53,378 nt of DNA. Origin: Acidimicrobiia bacterium. GTDB taxonomy: Bacteria; Actinomycetota; Acidimicrobiia; Acidimicrobiales; AC-14. Under the pieces are notes generated by a model. It made no database searches and was not told the origin of the DNA. It was given only the letters and a program-made list of their open reading frames with translations. Shown here one piece after another: positions 23,267 to 31,412 of this stretch (positions are counted from its first letter, which is position 1; the number at the start of each line of letters is the position of its first letter). Both the position numbers and the translations under genes were made by a program. The DNA lies in assembly GCA_023265025.1 (NCBI GenBank), contig JAHFUP010000032.1, forward strand, positions 1-53,378. Direction: 5' to 3'.

Positions 23267-25112
23267 TCACAGCGAGGCGCACTGGCCCGTCTTCGACGCC
23301 GCGGTGTTGGGCTGGCCGGCGTTGGCCGGGGGCGGGTCGTTGCCGGCGCAGCCCAGCGTGCCGAAGACGGTGTTGGCCTTGACGACGGTCTGGCCGGGGC
23401 CGTTCCCGTCGATCGTGGCGTTGGTCGACACGGTGTTGGCGCCGAAAGTCACGGCGAGGTTGCCGGTCAGCGTCACCCGGCCGGCGAAGCGGTTGCCGGC
23501 GCACCCGGCGGCGGGGTCGCCGACGCGGATCGGGACGTCGGCGCTGCTCACGCTGAGGGCCACCCCCGACGCCGGCGCGGCCACCTGGGCCCCGCAGAGG
23601 CTCAGGAACGCCGGCGCGCCGGCGGTGATCCCACCCGTCACCCGGGAGTTCAGGACGGTGAGCGCCCCGCCGGCGCTCACCGTCACCGGGCCGACCCCCC
23701 GGGCGTCGGTGATGAGGACGCTCTCGCCGGGACCCACGGTGAGCGGGCCCATGAGGTCTCCGGTGACGGTATGGGTGAAGGCCGGCGCCTGGAAGGGGGT
23801 GATGGTGACCGACTCGCCCGGCGCGCCGCAGGCCGACGTCACCGCGTCGTTGGCCGAGTCCCCGCTGTACTCGGCCGTTCAGTAGTAGGTGCCCGCCATC
23901 GTCGGCGCCGCCGATCCCGAGGTGGCGGTGCCGTTCACGAGCGGGACGGTCGAGGTGAACAACCTGCACCGTGCACCCGGGGTCGCTGAACAGGCGGAAC
24001 GTCACCGTCCCGGTCGGGCCGAGGCTGAGGCCGCCGGCCACCGTGGCGACGTCGTGGACCGGGGCGCCGGCGACGCCGCCGGTCGACGCCTGCGTGGTGA
24101 TCGTGGGGATGCCGTGGAAGATCAGGGCCCAAGCGCCGGCAGACCCCGGCTGGGCGCCGGCGCTCTCCCCGTCGCCGGCGCACAGGTTCACACCGGGATT
24201 CCCGCCCAGGGCGAGGGGGTCGACGTCCACGCCGACCCGTGGGCCGGTGACCCAGATGACGCCGCCTGCACCCCCACCGCTGGCGCCCTTACGGCTGTCG
24301 CCGCCGTGGCCGCCATTGGCATGGAGCTCACCGATGGTCGTGCCCCGGAGGTCGACGCTCCTCGACGCGACGGTGATCGACCCGCCGGCGCCGGCGCCCC
24401 GGGGTGCCTCCACGCCGGTATTCGGGTGATGGATGGTGCCTGCGGAAGTCATCTGGTCGAACGCGCACGCCCCCACCGTCAGGTCGGTGCCGTCCTCACC
24501 GTCGGCGCCGATCTCCCCGTCGCTGACGAACTCCTCGTTGGCCACCAGCACGACCGCGCCGCCGCCCCGGCCTCCCGGGCCGCTCCCGGCGCCTGGGGCA
24601 CCCTCGTTGAGGACCGAGAAGCTTGCCGGCAGTGCCGCCAGGCACCGGTCGTAACCCGTCCCGCCCTCGCCGGAGGACCCGGCGCCGCCCGGTTCCCAGT
24701 GCGGGCCGCCCGAATTCCCCGTGGCCGGCGAGTAGAACGGCGGCCCCGGGCACGAGGATTCGTCGGGAGCGAACGGCTCCGCCTGCCTGGCACCGGCGTC
24801 GATCGTGCCGTGGTTCACGATGCGGTCGGCGGTGATCCGCAGCTCGTTCACGTCGCCCGCCGAGGGGCAGTCCGGCCCCGTCGGGGTCGTCACCGCGGCC
24901 GAGACCGCGTCGGCCACCCGCAACGTGCCGCCGGCCTGGATGGTCAGCGTCCCGAAGGTGTGGGCGCCACACAGGCTGACCGTGACGCCGGCGAGGACCG
25001 TGTAGTCGGGCCGGGTGGCGGGCAGCGCCGGCGGCGCAGATGCGACCCCCATCGCTCCTGCGGCCAGAGCCAGCACCGCGCCCGCCACGACGGAGCGTGA
25101 AGTGCGAACCAT
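23267..25112 (-). pseudogene. decayed secreted Ig-like/repeat protein gene (frameshift plus nonsense)
   Basis: From the ATG at 25112 the frame encodes a signal peptide (SVVAGAVLALAAGAMGVASA). A Gly-rich beta-repeat region of the adhesin type follows, with many GGxGG turns and Cys, and then an Ig-like domain. At 23958-23963 (GGTTGTTC on the minus strand) the frame shifts by one base: the Ig-like domain continues in another frame (FTSTVPLVNGTATSG, then MAGTYY). There TGA at 23881-23879 replaces the Trp expected in TYYWTAEYSGD. The rest of that frame is intact to the stop at 23267 and encodes another beta-rich region. Two independent lesions in one domain suggest a pseudogene; clustered sequencing errors are the alternative. 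The intact product would be a surface protein of about 610 residues. Confidence 0.75.
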
Positions 25113-25227
25113 GGAGGACCCGCTTCGACTCCGGGCCCCCAAGGCCCACTGCCGCCGTACAGCGTACCGCCGGCCCGACCGCTTCGAGGTCGCCGTCACG
25201 CGGAGGACTGAGGGATAGTTGTCACCC

Positions 25228-26352
25228 ATGAACCCGTCTGACATCACCCTCCCCGACGACCTGCGCCCGGCCGACGGGCGCTTCGGCAGCGGGCCGTCCA
25301 AGGTCCGGCCTGAGGCGCTGGTCGCCCTGGTGGCCGCGGCACCGACGTACCTCGGCACCAGCCACCGCCAGTCGGCGGTGCGGTCGGTGGTCGGGCGCCT
25401 GCGGGCCGGGATGGCCGAGCTCTTCGCCCTTCCGGAGGGCTACGAGGTGGTCTTCGGCAACGGCGGCGCCGCCTACTTCTGGGACGCCGCCGTCTTCTCC
25501 CTCATCGAGCGCCGCAGCCAGCACCTGTCCTTCGGCAACTTCTCCGAGTCGTTCGCGGCCATGGTCGCCAACGCCCCCCACCTCGCCAGTCCCGACATCA
25601 TCTCCTCGGCCGCCGGCACCCACCCCGAGCCCAAGCCCTGGCCCGACATCGACACCTACGCCCTCACGCACAACGAGACGTCCACGGGCGTGGCCATGGA
25701 GGTGGTCCGGCCGGTGCTCGTCGACGAAGGCCTGGTGCTGGTCGACGCCACGTCGGCCGCCGGCGGTATGCGGGTCGACCCCAACCAGTTCGACTGCTAC
25801 TACTTCTCGCCCCAGAAGGGCTTCGGCTCCGACGGCGGCCTCTGGATCGCCCTGTGCTCCCCGGCGGCCCTCGACCGGGTCGACCGGATCGTGGCCACCG
25901 GCCGCTGGATCCCGGAGTCCCTCAGCCTGGCCACGGCCATCGAGAACGCCCGCCTCGACCAGACCTACAACACCCCCGGCCTCGCCACCCTGTTCCTCAT
26001 GGCCGACCAGACCGACTGGATCCTCGGCAACGGCGGCCTCGAGTGGGCCGCCTCCCGCTGCGAGACGTCGACGAGCATCCTCTACGGCTGGGCCGAGAAG
26101 TCCGACTTCGCCACGCCGTTCGTCGCCGACCACGCAGACCGCAGCCCTGTCGTCGCCACGATCGACTTCGACGAGGCCATCGACGCCACCAAGATCTCCA
26201 AGGCCCTCCGGGCCAACGGCATCCTCGACACCGAGCCCTACCGCCGGCTGGGCCGCAACCAGCTCCGGGTCGCCGTGTACCCGAGCGTCGACCCCGACGA
26301 CGTCACCATCCTCACCGGGGCCATCGATCATGTGGTCGGCGCCCTCGCGTAG
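25228..26352 (+). CDS. serC: phosphoserine aminotransferase
   Basis: SerC transfers an amino group from glutamate to 3-phosphohydroxypyruvate, giving phosphoserine. The 374-residue protein is of the actinobacterial SerC type. It shows RFGSGPSKVRPEALVAL at the N-terminus, GNGGAAYFWDAA, LTHNETSTGVAM, VDATSAAGGM and the PLP-Lys segment YYFSPQKGFGSDGGLW. The C-terminal small domain has LRVAVYPSVDPDDV. The ATG at 25228 is preferred; a TTG at 25219 is in frame. It stands alone on + and complements serA. Confidence 0.95.
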   Translation: MNPSDITLPDDLRPADGRFGSGPSKVRPEALVALVAAAPTYLGTSHRQSAVRSVVGRLRAGMAELFALPEGYEVVFGNGGAAYFWDAAVFSLIERRSQHLSFGNFSESFAAMVANAPHLASPDIISSAAGTHPEPKPWPDIDTYALTHNETSTGVAMEVVRPVLVDEGLVLVDATSAAGGMRVDPNQFDCYYFSPQKGFGSDGGLWIALCSPAALDRVDRIVATGRWIPESLSLATAIENARLDQTYNTPGLATLFLMADQTDWILGNGGLEWAASRCETSTSILYGWAEKSDFATPFVADHADRSPVVATIDFDEAIDATKISKALRANGILDTEPYRRLGRNQLRVAVYPSVDPDDVTILTGAIDHVVGALA

Positions 26353-26450
26353 AGCGCCGGCGCCCTTACACTTTCCTCACAGTCCCGTCGGCGGCAGCTC
26401 ACACCGGTTGGCGACGATGCAGTCGTCAACCACCAGAGGAGTCCTGACAT

Positions 26451-26927
26451 ATGAAAAGAGTGCTTGCAGTGCTGATCGGCGCCGGGATCGCCGTCGGCGG
26501 TGGCGCGGCGGCGTGGGCCGGCACCGCCGGGCCGGGCGGCGCCAACCGCGAGGCGGCCAAGGCCTGCCTCACCCAGGCCCGTCAGGAGCTCCCAGGGGCC
26601 GACAAGGCCACGTTGCGGGACGCGGTCAAGGCCTGCCTGAGCGCGGCGGGCATCGAAGGCCGGACGCTGACCCCCGAGCAGCAGGCCAAGCGCGACTCGG
26701 TCAAGGCGTGCCTCGAAGGCGTCAAGGCCGCCAACCCCGGTGCGGACAAGGCCACCCTGCGCCAGGCGGCCGGGACCTGCCTCCAGGACGCCGGCGTGAT
26801 GCCCGGCCGTATCCGGGCCAAGCTGGCCGGCGCCCGTGAGTGCCTCGCCGAGGTCCGGGCCGCCAACCCGGGCGCCGACAAGGGGACGGTCCGCAGCCTG
26901 GTCAAGGAGTGCGTGGCCGCCAAGTAG
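26451..26927 (+). CDS. secreted protein with three Cys-containing helical repeats
   Basis: The 158-residue protein has a signal peptide (KRVLAVLIGAGIAVGGGAAA, cleavage near AWAG) and three imperfect repeats of about 35 residues. Each has the pattern CL, then about 12 residues, PGADK.T.R, then C. The copies span about 35-70, 82-118 and 124-156. Each repeat carries a Cys pair, giving six in all, so each unit could be a disulfide-closed helical hairpin. AGAGGAG lies about 10 nt before the ATG. I know no family with a defined role. It is followed by a strong hairpin, then the sigma-factor gene. Confidence 0.75.
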   Translation: MKRVLAVLIGAGIAVGGGAAAWAGTAGPGGANREAAKACLTQARQELPGADKATLRDAVKACLSAAGIEGRTLTPEQQAKRDSVKACLEGVKAANPGADKATLRQAAGTCLQDAGVMPGRIRAKLAGARECLAEVRAANPGADKGTVRSLVKECVAAK

Positions 26928-26941
26928 CGCGATCACGACCG

Positions 26942-26978
26942 GGCGAAGGGCGGGTGGCCTGGCCACCCGCCCTTCGCC
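26942..26978 (+). terminator. strong hairpin after the Cys-repeat gene
   Basis: GGCGAAGGGCGGGTGGCC pairs perfectly with its complement across a minimal loop, an 18-bp GC-rich stem. No T-run follows, so it may act as a high-GC terminator of the I-shaped type or as an mRNA 3'-end stabiliser. It separates the secreted protein gene from the sigma-factor gene. Confidence 0.6.
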
Positions 26979-26996
26979 GCGCTTCAGGACGGCACA

Positions 26997-27539
26997 TTGC
27001 CTGTCGACACTTCCCGGGTGAACGAGTCCCGGCGACCGACCTTCGAGCAGGTGCTGGTCTCGGCCCGCCACGGATCCCCGTGGGCGTTCGGCTGGCTCTA
27101 CCGGCACTTCCAGCCGGGCCTCCTGCGGCTCCTGGCGGTGATCGCGCCTCAGCAGGCGGAAGATCTCGCCGCCGACGTCTGGCTCGACGTCGCCGTGGCC
27201 CTCCCCCACTTCGCCGGCGACGAGCAGGCCTTCCGCAGCTGGTTGGCGGCGACCGCCCGCGGCCGGGTCATCGCCGCCCACCGCCACGCCGACCGCCCCG
27301 TCGAGCGTGTGCCCTCGGAAGCGGACACCATCGACGAACTGGCGGCCTTCGCCGCGCGCGTCGTCTCCGTCCTGCCCCCGGAGCAGGCCGACGTCGTCCT
27401 GCTGCGGGTCGTCGGGGGCTTCGCCGTCGGAGAGATCGCCCGGCTCCTGGGCCGCCAGCCGGCGACGGTCCGCTCGCTCCAGCATCGGGCCCTGCGCCGC
27501 CTCGCCCGCCAGTTCGACCCGGAGGCCCTCTCGGCCTGA
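26997..27539 (+). CDS. ECF-like RNA polymerase sigma factor
   Basis: This 180-residue protein has sigma region 2 (AFGWLYRHFQPGLLRLLAVI, then AEDLAADVWLDVAVALPHF and FRSWLAATARGRVIAAHRH). Region 4 is LPPEQADVVLLRVVGGFAVG followed by EIARLLGRQPATVRSLQHRA, a helix-turn-helix. Region 3 is absent, as in ECF sigmas. The TTG at 26997 has AGGA 7 nt upstream; a GTG at 27018 is an alternative. No anti-sigma gene is adjacent. The intergenic 27540-27662 contains no clear motif beyond a less GC-rich first half. Confidence 0.82.
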   Translation: MPVDTSRVNESRRPTFEQVLVSARHGSPWAFGWLYRHFQPGLLRLLAVIAPQQAEDLAADVWLDVAVALPHFAGDEQAFRSWLAATARGRVIAAHRHADRPVERVPSEADTIDELAAFAARVVSVLPPEQADVVLLRVVGGFAVGEIARLLGRQPATVRSLQHRALRRLARQFDPEALSA

Positions 27540-27662
27540 GCTTCTCGTACCAGCACCTCTTCCAATTCGGGTCGAGTCGTGCCTCAATGGACGGGCAGAA
27601 CGCGCGGAATGCCCGGTGAGGTACGGGGGTTCCAGGTGGTAGGGCCCTCTGGGGGGTGATTG

Positions 27663-29783
27663 ATGAGCACGGCAGTCTTCGAGCCCGGCGCAGACGTCAC
27701 GGTGCCGGGTGCGGTCGTCACGCTGGACTCGGCGCCGGCGCTGGATCCGTCGGTGGCCGGCGCCAAGGCGGCATCGCTCGCCGTGGCGCTCCGGTCCGGC
27801 CTGCCGGTGCTGCCGGGCTGGGTGGTCACGACCGGCGCGTTCACCCCGCCGGCAGCCGGCGGGCCCGCCCTGCCGGTCGAGGCCGAGCTGCGGACCGCCT
27901 GGTCAGCGGCCTCGGCCGGCGGCTCCCGTGCGGTCGTCGTTCGGTCGTCGTCAACCGTCGAAGACGGCCGGACCAGCTCGATGGCCGGCATCTTCACCTC
28001 CGTCCTGGACGTCACCGACTGGGCCTCCTTCCGGCGGGAAGTCGACACCGTGCTCGAGTCCGCCAAGCTGGTGGCCCTGGCCGACGCCGGCGCCCGCCAG
28101 CGGGCTCGTGCGCCCATGGCGGTGCTGGTCCAGCCCCAGCTCCGGCCCACTGTCGGCGGGGTCCTGTTCGGCGTCGACCCGGTGTCGGGGCGGACCGACC
28201 GCATGGTGGTCGCGGCCAGCGAGGCGGGGCCGGCGGCGATCGTCGGCGGCGAGGTCGACGGCAGCCGCTACGTCCTCTCCCGCCGGCGGGTGGTGGAGGG
28301 CCCGTCCGCCGGGCCGCTGACCGCGGCGCAGCTCGGCCGGTTGCGCACGCTGGCCCGCAGCGCGGCCCAGGTGTTCGGGGGACCGCAGGACGTGGAGTGG
28401 GCGTTCGGCGACGACGGTCGGCTGTACCTGCTCCAGAGCCGGCCGGTCACCGCAGTGGGCGCGTCGACCGCCGGCGGGCCGACGTTCGGGCCCGGGCCGG
28501 TGGCCGAGACGTTCCCAGAGCCGCTGTCCCCCCTGGAGGCGGATCTCTGGGTGGAGCCGCTCCGTGCCGCCATGCGGTCGGCGTTGACCTTGGCCGGCAC
28601 CACGCCCAAGCGCCGGCTGGCCGCGTCCCCGGTGGTCACGACCATCGGCGGTCGGGTCGCCGCGGACCTCGACCTGCTGGGCGCCGGCGACGGGCCGGTG
28701 TCGATCGTCGCCCGCCTCGACCCCCGGCCGCCGATCCGGCGCCTGGTGGCGGCCTGGCGGGTCGGGCGCCTGCGCGCCGCCCTGCCCGTGCTCGCCGGCG
28801 ACCTCATCGCCCGGGTCGACGCCGACCTGCTGGCCGTCGGCGCGGTGGGCGGGCTGTCCGACCGTGAGCTGCTCGGACTGCTCGACCGGTCGGCCCAGGG
28901 CCTGGTCGCTCTCCACGGCCACGAGGTGCTCGTCGGCTGGCTGGTGCCGGCGGGCGGCGCCGGGACGACGGTCACCGCCGCGTCGGTGGCATTGCACGAC
29001 CTGGCCGCCGGCCGGGCCGAGGGCCTGGCCGACGAGGACATCGTGGTCCGCCACCCGAGCGTGCTGGCCCTCGTGCCGCCCCGGATCGGCCCCTTGGTGG
29101 AGCTGCCGCCGTCGGTGGGCATCCCGCCGGCGTCGCCGGCCGGCGCCGATCCCGACCCGGCCGCCCTCCGGCGCGAAGCCCTCCGCCTCCGGGCCCGCTG
29201 GCTCCAGGAGCTGACGGCCCGCGCCGCCTGGGAGCTCGGCGAGCGCCTGGCGGCACGGGGCATCATCGCCGCCGCGGCCGAGGTCCGGTCGTTCCGGCGG
29301 GCCGAGCTCACCGAGGCGGTCCGCACCGGCGTCGCGGCGTCCGGCGCGATGTCAGCCGCGCCGTCCGGCGCCCCGCCGCTCCCCGCCCGATTTCACCTGG
29401 CGGCCGACGGCAGCGTCGTCCCGGCCGGCCCAACCGGCCGGCGCTACCGCCGCAGCCGCCACGCCGGCGGCACCGGCGCCGGCGGCGGGCGGGGCTCGGG
29501 CCGGGTCCACGGCGGCAGCGGGCCACCCGAGGCCGGCGCCGTGCTCGTCGTGCGCACCCTCGACCCAACGCTGGCGCCCCTCCTCCCCCGGCTGGGCGGC
29601 CTGGTCGCCGAGACCGGGAGCATGCTGTCCCACCTGGCGATCCTGGCCCGGGAGTTCGGCGTGCCCACCGCAGTGGGGGTGGACGACGCGGTGGCCCGCT
29701 TCCCCGCCGGCGCCACGGTCGTCGTCGACGGGACGACCGGCCAGGTGACCCTCGTCGACGAGCACCGGAGCGGGGCGGCATGA
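27663..29783 (+). CDS. PEP-synthase/rifampin-phosphotransferase-like protein
   Basis: The 706-residue protein joins a pyruvate-phosphate-dikinase-type ATP-grasp domain with a C-terminal swivelling phosphohistidine domain. The first (about 15-270) has AVVVRSSSTVEDGRTSSMAG, VLVQPQLRPTVGGVLFGVDP and the ending DVEWAFGDDGRLYLLQSRPV. The second has GSMLSHLAILAREFGVPTAV, with His at about 657. About 300 residues lie between them and begin with FPEPLSPLEADLW. The PEP-binding barrel of true PEP synthase is missing. This order matches rifampin phosphotransferase, which transfers the ATP beta-phosphate to a substrate bound by the middle domain. The acceptor here is unknown. The ATG at 27663 follows GGGGGG; it overlaps the next gene by 4 nt. 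Confidence 0.82.
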   Translation: MSTAVFEPGADVTVPGAVVTLDSAPALDPSVAGAKAASLAVALRSGLPVLPGWVVTTGAFTPPAAGGPALPVEAELRTAWSAASAGGSRAVVVRSSSTVEDGRTSSMAGIFTSVLDVTDWASFRREVDTVLESAKLVALADAGARQRARAPMAVLVQPQLRPTVGGVLFGVDPVSGRTDRMVVAASEAGPAAIVGGEVDGSRYVLSRRRVVEGPSAGPLTAAQLGRLRTLARSAAQVFGGPQDVEWAFGDDGRLYLLQSRPVTAVGASTAGGPTFGPGPVAETFPEPLSPLEADLWVEPLRAAMRSALTLAGTTPKRRLAASPVVTTIGGRVAADLDLLGAGDGPVSIVARLDPRPPIRRLVAAWRVGRLRAALPVLAGDLIARVDADLLAVGAVGGLSDRELLGLLDRSAQGLVALHGHEVLVGWLVPAGGAGTTVTAASVALHDLAAGRAEGLADEDIVVRHPSVLALVPPRIGPLVELPPSVGIPPASPAGADPDPAALRREALRLRARWLQELTARAAWELGERLAARGIIAAAAEVRSFRRAELTEAVRTGVAASGAMSAAPSGAPPLPARFHLAADGSVVPAGPTGRRYRRSRHAGGTGAGGGRGSGRVHGGSGPPEAGAVLVVRTLDPTLAPLLPRLGGLVAETGSMLSHLAILAREFGVPTAVGVDDAVARFPAGATVVVDGTTGQVTLVDEHRSGAA

Positions 29784-30274
29784 GGCCCGGGCGGATTTCC
29801 GCCTGGTTGGGCGGCGGGGTGCTGGCCGCCACCGGCCTCTACTTCTTCGTCTACCTGTGGCGGTGGGAGTGGAACCGGGCCCTGATCGCCGGCATCCTCT
29901 TCGTCGCCACGGAGCTCGCCATCGCCTCCGTCACCGTCCTGGGCCGACTCCGGAGCATGGAGCACCGGCTCCAGGCACCCGACCGGGCGGTGCTGGCCCG
30001 GATCCGCGAGTCGGCGCCCCCGCCCCACGACCACTTCGAATGGCTCTCCCCCCGCACCGGCCGCCTCGGGGTGTTCGTGCCTGTGCTGATCGGGATGGGG
30101 GTGGTCGCCTCGGGCCTGGCCTGGCTGGTCGAGCGCATGGCCCGAATCACCGCCGGCCCGGCGCTGGAACGGGGCCTGGCCGCCCGCCTGGGCCCGCTGG
30201 CCTGGCCCGCCGGCGGCCTCGTGCCCGACGACGGCGACGACCCCCTGGCCGTGCTGCGGGGCCCGCGGCCGTGA
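29780..30274 (+). CDS. hypothetical membrane protein
   Basis: The 164-residue protein has two adjacent N-terminal membrane helices (ISAWLGGGVLAATGLYFFV; IAGILFVATELAIASVTVLG), a polar loop, and a third helix (VFVPVLIGMGVVASGLAWLV). The tail is Pro/Gly-rich. It overlaps the preceding PEP-synthase-like gene (ATGA) and the next gene (GTGA), so the three are almost certainly translated together. No family is recognised. Confidence 0.75.
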   Translation: MRPGRISAWLGGGVLAATGLYFFVYLWRWEWNRALIAGILFVATELAIASVTVLGRLRSMEHRLQAPDRAVLARIRESAPPPHDHFEWLSPRTGRLGVFVPVLIGMGVVASGLAWLVERMARITAGPALERGLAARLGPLAWPAGGLVPDDGDDPLAVLRGPRP

Positions 30275-30657
30275 AGCGGGTGGTGCTCGTCGTGCTGGCC
30301 GTGGCCGCCATCGCCGCAGGTGTCGACACCCTGGCCGACATGACCCAGGACCGGCCCGACAGCGTCGCGCCCGGCTCCCGAAGCGAGATCCTCCTCGACC
30401 TCGACTCCCGAGACCGGGGTGGTTCCCCCCTCCGCTCTGCCCGCGGCCTGTGGGGCGCGTGCCAGGGGACCGTGTGGCAGCAGGCGGTGGAGCCCGGTCC
30501 GGTCGAGATCTCCGACGGGCGCTTCCGCGTCGTCACCGAGCCGGCCATCGGCGAGCACTCCTGGCGGCGGCTCCAGGGCTGCCTCGAGGACACCACCCTC
30601 GACCGGGTGAAGGCCCACGTGGTCAGCAAGCGCGACCTTCTACCCCCGGAGGACTAG
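30271..30657 (+). CDS. hypothetical secreted or membrane-anchored protein
   Basis: This 128-residue protein has an N-terminal hydrophobic segment (VVLVVLAVAAIAAGVDTLAD), then a compact domain with two Cys (WGACQGTVWQ; LQGCLEDTTLDRVKAHVVS) that could form a disulfide outside the cell. No family is recognised. It is the third gene of the PEP-synthase-like operon. Its TAG shares the bases CTAG with the TAG of the convergent phosphatase gene. Confidence 0.7.
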   Translation: MKRVVLVVLAVAAIAAGVDTLADMTQDRPDSVAPGSRSEILLDLDSRDRGGSPLRSARGLWGACQGTVWQQAVEPGPVEISDGRFRVVTEPAIGEHSWRRLQGCLEDTTLDRVKAHVVSKRDLLPPED

Positions 30658-31355
30658 CTACTCCAGACGCTCCACGCCCGGCGAGGGGCGTCGAGCACCC
30701 GACTGACCGCGGTGAGAATGGCCCCGGGCTTCTCGGTCCGGCCGCTGCCCATGGTGGCCACGAAGGCGATCTGCTCCAGGCTCGGCGGCCCGACTGCGAG
30801 GTTCTGGCGCAGGGCGGTCCGGGCCGAGGTCTCCCCCAAAGACACCTCGTAGGCGCCGACCATGGCCCCGGTGCGGCCGACGCCGGCGCCGCAGTGCACG
30901 AAAACCGGACCGTCGGAGTCCCGGACGGCGGCGAGGAACGTCTCCACGTCCTGGGCGGAGGGGACCTGACCGTCGCGGAGCGGGATCGAGACCAGGCGCA
31001 TGCCCATGTCCTGGACGGTCAGCGCGTCGCCCTCGATCCCCTCTTCGGCCCGCAGGTCGACGACGGTCCGGATGCCCGCCTGCCACAGGTTCCGGTAGCC
31101 CTCGGTCGTGGGCGCCGCCCCCCGCCACATCCGGGCGTCGACCGCCCGCAGGTTGTCGACGCCGGCGATCGCGGTCGGCGACGTCGCGGACGTCGTCTCG
31201 CGGGCCCAGAAGGAAGCGGCGACGATGGCCAGGTTCCCGAGTATCAGGAACGCCACCGCACCCCCTACAGCCTTGAGCACCAGGGCTCCCACACGTCGAG
31301 GGGTCAGCTTCAGGGCTCCATCTCTTTCCCAACGGTCCCAAAATGTGCCGGCCAC
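30654..31355 (-). CDS. membrane-anchored tyrosine/dual-specificity phosphatase
   Basis: The protein of about 233 residues has one N-terminal membrane helix (VGGAVAFLILGNLAIVAASF) and a cysteine-phosphatase domain. The P-loop is VFVHCGAGVGRTGAMVG, the CX5R signature with the catalytic Cys, and a general-acid Asp candidate lies in the loop with SIPLRDGQVPS. The layout resembles DSP/PTP-like lipid or protein phosphatases. The start is uncertain: GTG at 31355 is chosen, but TTG at 31361 and a GTG shortly before the membrane helix are possible. It is convergent with the hypothetical gene, which it overlaps by 4 nt, and divergent from the methyltransferase fusion. Confidence 0.82.
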   Translation of the reverse strand: MAGTFWDRWERDGALKLTPRRVGALVLKAVGGAVAFLILGNLAIVAASFWARETTSATSPTAIAGVDNLRAVDARMWRGAAPTTEGYRNLWQAGIRTVVDLRAEEGIEGDALTVQDMGMRLVSIPLRDGQVPSAQDVETFLAAVRDSDGPVFVHCGAGVGRTGAMVGAYEVSLGETSARTALRQNLAVGPPSLEQIAFVATMGSGRTEKPGAILTAVSRVLDAPRRAWSVWSS

Positions 31356-31412
31356 ATGCAAATAACGTCGGCATCCGCCGTGGTGGTCTGTACCCTTGAT
31401 GCCACTCCAACC

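Noticed and set aside
23879-23881. Second possible selenocysteine TGA
   Set aside because: The position is a Trp in the Ig-like motif TYYWTAEYSGD, no redox motif is near, and the gene also carries a frameshift.
26942-26978. CRISPR-like or repeat-array reading of the perfect hairpin
   Set aside because: It is a single palindrome without spacers or further copies nearby.
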